This document shows positions 17,846-25,871 of a DNA stretch of 64,000 nt, in pieces (within the stretch, counting starts at the first letter, position 1; every line of letters begins with the position of its first letter). The stretch is from Vibrio kanaloae (GTDB lineage Bacteria; Pseudomonadota; Gammaproteobacteria; Enterobacterales; Vibrionaceae): contig NZ_AP025497.1 of NCBI RefSeq assembly GCF_024347535.1, positions 558,001 through 622,000 of the forward strand. The letters run 5' to 3'. The notes beneath the pieces are model-generated. The model made no database searches, was not told the DNA's origin, and worked only from the letters and a program-made list of their open reading frames with translations. The translations under genes were made by a program, and so were the position numbers.

Positions 17846-18214
17846 ATGGAATTCGAATTTGTTAGAAACACTCTAATGGGTGAATACTATGTGAAATGCA
17901 GCATGGGCCATGAGATTGTTGGCCGTTGGCTTCAAGAAGAGATCGGTAAAGATAAGCAGAAATTAGATCATGTGATGGCGCTTATTGATCGCTCCCGACA
18001 GGATCTGAGTAATGAGGTGACGCTACTCGGTAAAGAGATCAGCCTAGCGATCAATGAAGATGAAGTCACGATTCAAGAAAACGTACTTGGCCACGATCAA
18101 GAGATGGAAGAAGGCAGTGAGTTTGATTTCTATAACTGTGAAAGTCAGGCAAGCTGTGGAATCGATGATTTCGAGCTACTCATTGATCGTTGGATGGATT
18201 TCTTAGGTTACTAG
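17846..18214 (+). CDS. yacL: YacL family protein (UPF0231), function unknown
   Basis: A 122-residue acidic cytoplasmic protein. MEFEFVRNT...KCSMGHEIVGRWLQEEIG and the C-terminal EEGSEFDFYNCESQASCGIDDF match E. coli YacL, which also sits directly after acnB. No catalytic motif, signal peptide or membrane segment is visible. The family has no assigned function. Transcribed separately from acnB (terminator between) and followed by its own terminator. Confidence 0.9.
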   Translation: MEFEFVRNTLMGEYYVKCSMGHEIVGRWLQEEIGKDKQKLDHVMALIDRSRQDLSNEVTLLGKEISLAINEDEVTIQENVLGHDQEMEEGSEFDFYNCESQASCGIDDFELLIDRWMDFLGY

Positions 18215-18284
18215 CTGTTTCGGGCTTTTAAGGTTCCCGTTGCCCAAAACTGGAGCAACAATTGCGTCACGCATTAAGATAGTG

Positions 18285-18317
18285 AAAAGGCTGCACCGAA
18301 TTGGTGCGGCCTTTTTT
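18285..18317 (+). terminator. yacL intrinsic terminator
   Basis: Stem AAAAGGCTGCACC (18285-18297) / GGTGCGGCCTTTT (18303-18315, one G-U pair), loop GAATT, followed by T-run. The stem contains an NtrC-like operator. Confidence 0.9.
18292..18308. promoter_or_regulatory. NtrC-like enhancer site upstream of glnK
   Basis: TGCACCGAATTGGTGCG matches the NtrC consensus TGCACY-N5-GGTGCA at all but the last base. Its centre is about 97 bases before the start predicted from the sigma-54 promoter, a normal enhancer distance. It is the upper stem of the yacL terminator. Confidence 0.7.
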
Positions 18318-18369
18318 GTTATTACGGCCTTGTTTATTTTATCCCCTTTAATATCAATGGTTTATTTTT

Positions 18370-18386
18370 TTGGCACGCTACTTGGA
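18370..18386 (+). promoter_or_regulatory. sigma-54 promoter of glnK-amtB
   Basis: TTGGCACG-CTAC-TTGGA fits the -24/-12 consensus TGGCACG-N4-TTGC(A/T) with correct spacing; the only key mismatch is GG for GC at -12. The predicted transcript start is near 18397, 37 bases before the glnK ATG. Confidence 0.82.
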
Positions 18387-18424
18387 TTGTAAGAAGAGAA
18401 CTAACGGATTACTGAAGAATTTAA

Positions 18425-18772
<348 letters not shown>

Positions 18773-18799
18773 AGAATTACAAGGACTGGAGACTTTAAT

Positions 18800-20029
18800 A
18801 TGGAACTTACAACAACAGTAACGGAACTACGTTACGCACTAGACACTTTTTTCTTCCTCATTTCGGGTGCGTTGGTAATGTGGATGGCAGCAGGCTTCGC
18901 GATGTTAGAGGCTGGCTTAGTTCGTTCAAAGAACACCACGGAAATTTTAACTAAGAATATCTGTTTGTATGCCATTGCTTGTACGACTTTCTTAGTGGTT
19001 GGCTACAACATCATGTATGTAAACAATGGTGAAGGCGGCTGGTTACCTTCGTTTGGTGCTTTAATTGGTACGCAGGGTGAAGGTGCTGATCACTCTCTAG
19101 AGTCTGATTTCTTCTTCCAAGTCGTATTCGTCGCAACAGCAATGTCTGTCGTTTCAGGTGCGGTTGCTGAGCGTATGAAGCTTTGGTCATTCCTAATCTT
19201 CTCTGTTGTACTAACAGCGTTTATCTACCCGATGGAAGGTTACTGGACTTGGGGCGGTGGTTTCCTATCAGAAGCAGGTTTCAGTGACTTCGCCGGCTCA
19301 GGTATTGTTCATATGGCTGGTGCAGCCGCTGCGTTAGCTGGTGTTTTACTATTAGGTGCTCGTAAAGGTAAATACGGGAAAAATGGTGCAATCTATCCAA
19401 TTCCTGGTTCAAATATGCCACTAGCAACATTAGGTACATTCATTCTTTGGTTCGGTTGGTTTGGTTTTAATGGTGGCTCTCAACTTATGGTTTCAGATTT
19501 TGAGAACGCGACAGCAGTTGGTCAAATCTTTCTGAATACAAATGCGGCAGCTGCAGCGGGTGCCATTGCAGCACTACTAGTATGTAAGACAACTTGGGGT
19601 AAAGCAGACCTAACAATGGTACTGAACGGTGCATTAGCTGGTTTAGTTGCCATTACGGCAGATCCACTATCTCCTTCTCCATTATTTGCGGTCGCTATTG
19701 GTTCAGTATCTGGTGCATTAGTGGTATTCAGTATCATTGCTCTAGATAAAGCTAAGATTGATGATCCTGTAGGTGCAATCTCTGTACACGGTGTATGTGG
19801 TTTCTTTGGTCTAATGGCTGTGCCACTAAGCAACGCTGATGCAACATTTGGTGCTCAACTATTAGGTGCTGCAGTCATCTTTGCATGGGTATTCGGTGCG
19901 AGCCTTGCTGTGTGGGCTGTGCTTAAAGCAACAATCGGCATTCGCGTCACTGAAGATGAAGAACTTGAAGGTATGGACATGCACGATTGTGGTGTAGGCG
20001 CTTACCCAGAGTTTGTATCAGTAAAGTAA
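18800..20029 (+). CDS. amtB: ammonium transporter
   Basis: A 409-residue inner-membrane channel with eleven predicted membrane segments. The twin pore histidines lie in SGIVHMAGAAAALAG and ISVHGVCGFFG. There is no cleavable signal peptide, and the sequence (MWMAAGFAMLEAGLVRSKNTTEILTKN style) resembles the Amt subfamily common in Vibrio more than E. coli AmtB, which starts with a signal. It conducts ammonium under nitrogen limitation and is gated by GlnK, its operon partner. Confidence 0.96.
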   Translation: MELTTTVTELRYALDTFFFLISGALVMWMAAGFAMLEAGLVRSKNTTEILTKNICLYAIACTTFLVVGYNIMYVNNGEGGWLPSFGALIGTQGEGADHSLESDFFFQVVFVATAMSVVSGAVAERMKLWSFLIFSVVLTAFIYPMEGYWTWGGGFLSEAGFSDFAGSGIVHMAGAAAALAGVLLLGARKGKYGKNGAIYPIPGSNMPLATLGTFILWFGWFGFNGGSQLMVSDFENATAVGQIFLNTNAAAAAGAIAALLVCKTTWGKADLTMVLNGALAGLVAITADPLSPSPLFAVAIGSVSGALVVFSIIALDKAKIDDPVGAISVHGVCGFFGLMAVPLSNADATFGAQLLGAAVIFAWVFGASLAVWAVLKATIGIRVTEDEELEGMDMHDCGVGAYPEFVSVK

Positions 20030-20070
20030 GATCAGCAGCAACCGCCTAATCTGAAAAGTTAAGCTGTAAA

Positions 20071-20105
20071 GTAAAGCCCTTCAACTCATGGTTGTAGGGC
20101 TTTAC
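20071..20105 (+). terminator. probable glnK-amtB terminator
   Basis: A long hairpin, GTAAAGCCCT (20071-20080) with AGGGCTTTAC (20096-20105) and an inner CAAC/GTTG stem. The following T-run is poor (TATTTATAG). Confidence 0.7.
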
Positions 20106-20180
20106 TATTTATAGTCGCCTGGCTAGCAGTGATATATCAAGCGAGGCTGAGTGTTCAACTAGAAATTGTGATGAGAATGG

Positions 20181-20199
20181 TTGTAATATATTGTTACAA
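20181..20199. promoter_or_regulatory. dyad upstream of fbpA
   Basis: TTGTAA and TTACAA separated by seven bases form a symmetric site 70 bases before the fbpA -35. Possible operator; no regulator recognised. Confidence 0.25.
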
Positions 20200-20248
20200 A
20201 AGTGCGAGTTTTAAGATGCTGAACGGAGTGTTTTTTTGTCGGTCGTCA

Positions 20249-20276
20249 TTGTAATTATGTTATTGATGAATATAAT
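20249..20276 (+). promoter_or_regulatory. fbpA sigma-70 promoter
   Basis: TTGTAA (20249-20254), 16-base spacer, TATAAT (20271-20276). The predicted start near 20283 touches the Fur box. Confidence 0.6.
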
Positions 20277-20284
20277 AACGCAAC

Positions 20285-20299
20285 TGATAGACATTATCA
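20285..20299. promoter_or_regulatory. Fur box at fbpA
   Basis: TGATAGACATTATCA fits the 7-1-7 Fur consensus TGATAATnATTATCA with two mismatches, placed at the predicted transcript start. This implies repression by Fur-Fe(II). Confidence 0.72.
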
Positions 20300-20321
20300 T
20301 TTCGATATAAAGGACTTTACA

Positions 20322-21335
20322 ATGAAGAAACTGCTAACACTTTCAGCTCTAGCGTGTAGTGTAATTGCTCCGACAGCAATGGCTGCGGAAGAAGTAAATG
20401 TGTACTCTTACCGTCAACCTTTCCTAGTTGAGCCAATGTTCAAGGAATTCACGAAAGAGACTGGCATTAAAGTAAACGTTAAGTTTGCTAAAAAAGGTTT
20501 AGCAGAGAAGTTAGCACAAGAGGGTGAATACAGCCCAGCTGACGTTGTATTAACTGTCGATATCAGCCGTCTATCTGAACTTACTAAACAAGATCTAGTT
20601 CAATCTGTTGAAAGTGATGTGCTGGAAAAGAACATTCCTGCTCAATACCAAGATACTGCTAACGAGTGGTTTGCTCTAACAACTCGTACACGTAGCGTTT
20701 ATTCTTCGCGTGACCGTGTTGGTCGCCTAGGTGAAGCGTTCACTTATGAAGATTTAACTAAGCCTGAATTTAAAGGTAAAATCTGTACACGTAGCGGTAA
20801 GCACCCATACAATGTTTCTCTAGTATCTTCGATGATTGCTCACAAAGGTGAAGCTGAAACGAAAGAATGGCTAGAAGGCGTAAAAGCAAACCTAGCACGT
20901 AAGCCTCAAGGTAACGACCGTGCACAAGTTAAAGCAATTAAAGAAGGTCTGTGTGACGTTGCTCTTGGTAACAGCTACTACCTAGGTAAGATGGTTAATG
21001 ATAAAGAGCAAAAAGCTTGGGCTGACTCTGTTTATATTAACTTCCCTAACCAAGAGACTACAGGCACTCACGTAAACATCTCTGGTATGGCAATGGCTAA
21101 ATATTCTCCAAATGAAGAGAATGCTGTTAAGCTGATGGAATTCCTTTCTGGTAACACCGCACAAAGCATGTACGCAGAAGTGAACTACGAATACCCAGTG
21201 AAAGCAGACGTTAAACCTTCTGAACTTGTTGCTTCATGGGGTGAATTCAAAGCTGATACTATTTCTCTAGACCAAATTGCTGACCACCACGCTGCTGCAA
21301 TCAAGCTATTAGACGAAGTTAAGTTCGATCTATAA
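20322..21335 (+). CDS. fbpA: ferric iron ABC transporter, periplasmic iron-binding protein
   Basis: A 337-residue protein with a 21-residue signal peptide ending TAMA. The mature part begins EEVNVYSYRQPFLVEPMFKEF, typical of FbpA/FutA iron-binding proteins, in which Tyr residues (here YSYRQ and the NSYYLGKM pair) coordinate Fe(III). It delivers iron to FbpB/FbpC. A Fur box precedes it, and an intrinsic terminator directly after it suggests that fbpA is made in excess of the membrane subunits. Confidence 0.94.
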   Translation: MKKLLTLSALACSVIAPTAMAAEEVNVYSYRQPFLVEPMFKEFTKETGIKVNVKFAKKGLAEKLAQEGEYSPADVVLTVDISRLSELTKQDLVQSVESDVLEKNIPAQYQDTANEWFALTTRTRSVYSSRDRVGRLGEAFTYEDLTKPEFKGKICTRSGKHPYNVSLVSSMIAHKGEAETKEWLEGVKANLARKPQGNDRAQVKAIKEGLCDVALGNSYYLGKMVNDKEQKAWADSVYINFPNQETTGTHVNISGMAMAKYSPNEENAVKLMEFLSGNTAQSMYAEVNYEYPVKADVKPSELVASWGEFKADTISLDQIADHHAAAIKLLDEVKFDL

Positions 21336-21369
21336 CTTATTCTTGTAGGCTTTTGCCCGCAAAAAATCA

Positions 21370-21416
21370 CAACCCCAAGTCGCCACTTTTTGGCCACTTG
21401 GGGTTGTTTGTTTTTT
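21370..21416 (+). terminator. hairpin between fbpA and fbpB
   Basis: An 11-bp stem CAACCCCAAGT (21370-21380) / ACTTGGGGTTG (21396-21406) followed by TTTGTTTTTT. A strong terminator that must be read through, or bypassed by an internal promoter, to express fbpBC. Confidence 0.85.
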
Positions 21417-21581
21417 GAAAGTCACTTTTTGATACAAAGCTCGCCGTTAATCCTCTGAGTTATGAGCATCTCACCTTGAAGTCATTACAGTATATGGGTA
21501 TAAATACCCCCACCATTAAAAGGATATGAGATGTATTTGCAAATGCATTTGTGTTTCATTAAGCCTCGTTGTAGTTAGGCG

Positions 21582-23207
21582 ATGAAAGAGAAGAATTATT
21601 TATGGAACACCAGCAGCGTCATCATTGCTGTATTGCTGGTTTTACCTGTCTTAGCAATTTTTACGACGGCTGTTGGAGAAACTGATGAGCTATTTTCTCA
21701 TCTGATGTCCACAGTGATGCCCACCTATGCTTACAATACGGTGGTTTTAGTCATAGGAACCATGTTCCTGTCTTTAGTTTTTGGTATTCCGTCTGCTTGG
21801 ATTATGGCAATGTGCCGTGTGCCGGGTGAGCGTGTTTTACAGTGGGCACTGGTACTGCCATTAGCTATGCCAGGCTATATTGTCGGCTATATCTTTACTG
21901 ATTGGTTCGATTTTGCCGGGCCTGTTCAGATCCTATTGCGAGATTTGACTGGATGGGTACCCGGAGAGTATTGGTTTCCAGATATCAGAACCTTGTCGGG
22001 CGCTATTATTGTTCTATCTCTCGTCCTTTATCCTTATATTTATTTGTTGTGCCGTGCAGCATTCATGGAACAAAACGTCTCCTTATTGCAATCCGCCCGT
22101 TTGCTAAAATGCTCACCTTGGGAAAGTTTCCGTCGTATCTCCTTACCACTTGTTCGTCCATCAATGGCGGTAGGTTTGTCTCTTGTTGCGATGGAAACCA
22201 TAGGTGACTTTGGTACCGTGAGTTACTTTGCGGTAAATACTTTAACGACTGCGGTTTACGATACTTGGTTGGGCTATTCGAGCCTAACAGCCGCTGCAAA
22301 GATATCGGCAATCATGTTGGTGATCGTCATTCTCTTATTGAGTACCGAGCGATATAGCCGTCGTAAACAGAAACTGTTCCAGAATCAATTCAGCAGTCGC
22401 GAAGATTTTCGTTACGATCTTTCCGGTTGGAGAAAATGGTTGGCACTGTTCTGGTGTTGGGGATTAGTGTGCGTTGCATTCTTGTTCCCTCTTGGCCAGT
22501 TAATGATCTATGCCTACAAATATTTCGTACAAAGCTGGACGCCTGAATTCAGAGAGTACGCCGTTAACAGCCTTTATGTGTCTGTAGTTGCGGCGATTAT
22601 TGGCGTTATCATTGCGATGATTGTGAATTTTAATCAGCGTGTTAGCCCAAGTAAGAAAAATCAGGCTTACATGAGACTTGCTTCAATGGGTTATGCCGTG
22701 CCAGGCACCGTATTAGCGATTGGCGTGATGGTACCTGTGTTGTTTATGGATCACTTGGTCAATGACATCGCAAAAGTGATGGAGTGGGGGCGACCAGGAC
22801 TTATTTTCTCTGGTTCCATGTTCGCGCTTATCTTTGCCATGGTGGTGCGTTTTTCGGCGGTTGCTATTGGTAGTATCGAAAGTAGCCTAAGTAAAGTATC
22901 TCCTTCATTGGATATGGCTTCTAAAACCATGGGTTGCAATACCAACCAGATGTTGCGTCGTGTTCATTTACCTTTGATTAAGCGCGGCGCGCTGATCGCT
23001 GGTTTATTGGTGTTTATCGAATCAATGAAAGAGTTAAATGCGGCATTGCTGTTACGTCCTTTCAATTTCGAAACATTGGCGACTTATGTTTATAACTATG
23101 CCTCAGATGAGCACCTAGAATTGGCGGCGATGCCTGCTGTATTATTGGTGTTGGTGGGTTTAATTCCTCTGATCATCGTAAACCGTTCCTTGGAGCAGAA
23201 ACACTAA
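21582..23207 (+). CDS. fbpB: ferric iron ABC transporter, permease
   Basis: A 541-residue fused permease with two binding-protein-dependent transport modules, about twelve membrane segments in all. Two EAA-type coupling loops are visible (ESFRRISLPLVRPSMAVG and GCNTNQMLRRVHLPLIKRG). The ATG has only a weak ribosome site. The stop TAA overlaps the next ATG by one base (TAATG), so FbpC is translationally coupled. It moves Fe(III) from FbpA into the cytoplasm. Confidence 0.94.
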   Translation: MKEKNYLWNTSSVIIAVLLVLPVLAIFTTAVGETDELFSHLMSTVMPTYAYNTVVLVIGTMFLSLVFGIPSAWIMAMCRVPGERVLQWALVLPLAMPGYIVGYIFTDWFDFAGPVQILLRDLTGWVPGEYWFPDIRTLSGAIIVLSLVLYPYIYLLCRAAFMEQNVSLLQSARLLKCSPWESFRRISLPLVRPSMAVGLSLVAMETIGDFGTVSYFAVNTLTTAVYDTWLGYSSLTAAAKISAIMLVIVILLLSTERYSRRKQKLFQNQFSSREDFRYDLSGWRKWLALFWCWGLVCVAFLFPLGQLMIYAYKYFVQSWTPEFREYAVNSLYVSVVAAIIGVIIAMIVNFNQRVSPSKKNQAYMRLASMGYAVPGTVLAIGVMVPVLFMDHLVNDIAKVMEWGRPGLIFSGSMFALIFAMVVRFSAVAIGSIESSLSKVSPSLDMASKTMGCNTNQMLRRVHLPLIKRGALIAGLLVFIESMKELNAALLLRPFNFETLATYVYNYASDEHLELAAMPAVLLVLVGLIPLIIVNRSLEQKH

Positions 23208-24235
23208 TGAGTTGTGCATTATCAATTAAAGAGCTGACGTGTAAGTATGAGTCGCAAACCATTTTGGAAGCGCTTTCTTTAGAAGTTGAGCATGGTGAAA
23301 TTGTTTGTCTGCTTGGTGCAAGTGGCTGCGGAAAAACCACCTTGCTTAAGGCGATTGCGGGTTTACTTCCATTGAGTCGCGGCGTAATGAGCTTAAACTG
23401 TCAAACCATCGATGATGGTGAGCGTTGGTTGCCACCAGAACAACGAAACATCGGTATGATTTTCCAAGATTACGCCTTGTTCCCGCACTTGACGGTCAAC
23501 CAGAATGTCGGTTTTGGCTTGAAAGATCTCTCTGAACATCAAAAGAAAGAGAAGGTCCAAGAGATGTTGGAGTTGGTTCATTTAGATGAATTCGGTGACC
23601 GATATCCACACCAACTTTCGGGTGGTCAACAGCAGCGAGTGGCGATTGCTCGTTCTTTGGCATATAAGCCAGACTTACTACTGTTAGATGAACCATTCTC
23701 AAACATCGATACTCAGGTTCGCCATGAGTTGATTTCTCAGATTCGTAAGATTTTTAAGAAGCAGGGTGTCACAGCAATCTTCGTAACTCACAGCCGTGAA
23801 GAAGCGTTCGCATTTGCAGATAAGATGGCAGTAATGAACCATGGTGTGATTGAACAGTATGGTTCGGCATCTGAGTTATATTTCCATCCTTCGAGTAAGT
23901 TCGTTGCAGACTTTTTGGGCGGTGGTAGCTACCTTAATGCACAGCGTATTTCAGAGCATGAATTTGAAACCAGTTTGGGTATGGTTGAAGCCAAACCGCA
24001 AACGGAGATCAAATTCGGCAGTGCGTGTGAGCTTCTTTTAAGGCCACAGCATATTCAAGCTAGTTATGAACAAGACAGTGCTATTTCAGTGTTAGAGCAG
24101 CAATTTATGGGCGATCACTGTCGTTATGTCATCGAAGCGCATGGTCAGAAGTTATTAGCAACTTCATCAGAAGCACTTGAAGTGGGTATGCCGGTCAACG
24201 TAAAAGTAGATACCAAAGGCGTATTGGCTTTTTAA
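23207..24235 (+). CDS. fbpC: ferric iron ABC transporter, ATPase
   Basis: A 342-residue ATPase: Walker A GASGCGKTT, Q-loop MIFQDYALFPHLTV, signature LSGGQQQRVAIAR, Walker B LLLLDEPFSNID, H-loop FVTHSRE, followed by a C-terminal TOBE-like domain of about 100 residues (ELLLRPQHIQ onward) as in FbpC/FutC. It is the last gene of fbpABC. Confidence 0.95.
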   Translation: MSCALSIKELTCKYESQTILEALSLEVEHGEIVCLLGASGCGKTTLLKAIAGLLPLSRGVMSLNCQTIDDGERWLPPEQRNIGMIFQDYALFPHLTVNQNVGFGLKDLSEHQKKEKVQEMLELVHLDEFGDRYPHQLSGGQQQRVAIARSLAYKPDLLLLDEPFSNIDTQVRHELISQIRKIFKKQGVTAIFVTHSREEAFAFADKMAVMNHGVIEQYGSASELYFHPSSKFVADFLGGGSYLNAQRISEHEFETSLGMVEAKPQTEIKFGSACELLLRPQHIQASYEQDSAISVLEQQFMGDHCRYVIEAHGQKLLATSSEALEVGMPVNVKVDTKGVLAF

Positions 24236-24275
24236 AGAGATATAACGCGATACTAATCGTTACAAGAATCGCGAT

Positions 24276-24309
24276 AAAAAAGCCCAGCACTTTAATCAAA
24301 GTACTGGGC
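24276..24309 (-). terminator. terminator of the chitin operon (minus strand)
   Basis: Perfect 12-bp stem GCCCAGCACTTT (24282-24293) / AAAGTACTGGGC (24298-24309; the central C/A pair mismatched). On the minus strand it is followed by six U. It lies 76 bases after the mutase stop and also faces the end of fbpC. Confidence 0.85.
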
Positions 24310-24384
24310 AAGGGTTCTTCACTTATAGGCTTTAACAAGGCAGTGATTTGTTAAGGCCATACAAAACTGCTGCACTCTATAAGC

Positions 24385-25797
24385 CTATAGAGAGAGGAAG
24401 TCTTTCACTTTTTGAAGAACATGTTCTGCAGTGTCTTTATCTTCCATTTCTGCGAAGATTCGTAGTAACGGCTCTGTTCCTGAGAAGCGAGCAATTACCC
24501 AGCCGCCATTCTTGAAGTACACCTTAGCGCCATCTTCATAGCTGACTTTTTCAATTTCGTATTCAAACTCAGGCAGTTGTTTCTCTACGTAGATTTTTGT
24601 GTAGAGCGCTTCTTTCTCTGAAGGTTTGAATTTGCAATCCCCTTCCGCTGTATACGCATAGCCATACTTAGAGTAAATCTCATCAAGTAATTCAGACAGC
24701 TTCTTGCCCGTCACACTGATCATCTCAACCAGTAAGCTTGAAGCAAATACGCCATCCTTACCTTTGATGTGGCCTCGAATAGTTAAACCACCCGAACTTT
24801 CGCCGCCAATCAGAGAATCATCAGCTTCCATTTGCGAGCTGATATGCTTAAAGCCTACAGGAACCTCAAAGCTCTTCTCTCCATGATCTGCCGCCACTTT
24901 ATCCAATAGATGTGTGGTTGCGATATTTCGAACCACAGAACCTTTCCAGCCTTTGTATTCCAATAAGTAGTAGTACAGAAGTAGCAGCACTTCGTTAGGG
25001 TGAATGAAGTGACCTTTTTCATCAATGATGCCTAAACGGTCGGCATCGCCATCAGTACCAATACCAATGTCGTAACCTTCAGCCGCAACTAAGTGCTTCA
25101 AGCGATAGAGCGTTGCAGCATTTGGCGATGGCATCAAGCCACCAAAATCTGGGTTTTTGCCATCGTTGATGACGTCGACATCACAGCGACCGTTAATCAG
25201 CACGGTTTGCAGAGCATTTTTTGCCACGCCAAACATTGGATCAATCAGTACACGTAGGTTAGCTTTCTTGATCGAATCGATATCGATGAAGTTGATGATT
25301 GAATCAACAAAGTCGTTCATCGGGTTGATGATCTCGATTTCTTTGTCGTTTAATGCTTGTTCGAAATCGACGCGGATAACATCTTCGTTGGTCAGTGTTG
25401 CGATTTGCTGTTCGATCTTCTCTGTGATGATCTCATCGGCATCGCGGCCGCCTTCAATGAACACCTTAATACCATTGTAATCAGCGGGGTTGTGAGAAGC
25501 GGTAATACACGCCGAGTAGGTGCATCCCATCTCTTTTGCTTGGAACATCACGATAGGTGTTGGAACAAACTTATCGATGAAGCTTACTTTGATGTTGTTC
25601 GCCGCAAGTACTTCTGCAAACCAACATGCTGCTTTATCTGAAAGGAAGCGGCGGTCATAGCCGATCACAAACCCATTCTTGGCTGCATCTTCGTTGTTGA
25701 TGATGTTAGCGAGTGCTTGCGCTACCAAACGGACGTTTTCTCTAGTGAACTCCTCACCAATGAAAGCGCGCCAGCCACCTGTACCAAATTTAATCAT
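24385..25797 (-). CDS. phosphohexomutase, probable GlcNAc-1-phosphate mutase
   Basis: A 470-residue alpha-D-phosphohexomutase. Phosphoserine loop TASHNPADYNG, metal loop DGDADRLG, sugar loop GGESSGG and phosphate-binding RFSGTEPLLRI are all present. The general family interconverts hexose-1- and -6-phosphates. As the last gene of the chitin block, next to the GlcNAc-1-phosphate-producing phosphorylase, its likely job is GlcNAc-1-P to GlcNAc-6-P, as proposed for V. cholerae VC0611. Sequence alone does not exclude glucose or mannose phosphates. Confidence 0.88.
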   Translation of the reverse strand: MIKFGTGGWRAFIGEEFTRENVRLVAQALANIINNEDAAKNGFVIGYDRRFLSDKAACWFAEVLAANNIKVSFIDKFVPTPIVMFQAKEMGCTYSACITASHNPADYNGIKVFIEGGRDADEIITEKIEQQIATLTNEDVIRVDFEQALNDKEIEIINPMNDFVDSIINFIDIDSIKKANLRVLIDPMFGVAKNALQTVLINGRCDVDVINDGKNPDFGGLMPSPNAATLYRLKHLVAAEGYDIGIGTDGDADRLGIIDEKGHFIHPNEVLLLLYYYLLEYKGWKGSVVRNIATTHLLDKVAADHGEKSFEVPVGFKHISSQMEADDSLIGGESSGGLTIRGHIKGKDGVFASSLLVEMISVTGKKLSELLDEIYSKYGYAYTAEGDCKFKPSEKEALYTKIYVEKQLPEFEYEIEKVSYEDGAKVYFKNGGWVIARFSGTEPLLRIFAEMEDKDTAEHVLQKVKDFLSL

Positions 25798-25871
25798 TAG
25801 AAAATCCTTTTAGTCTCATTGTCTCAAGCCTGTAAAGACTTGGGACAAGAGCTGTTCGTTAAATTGCGTGA

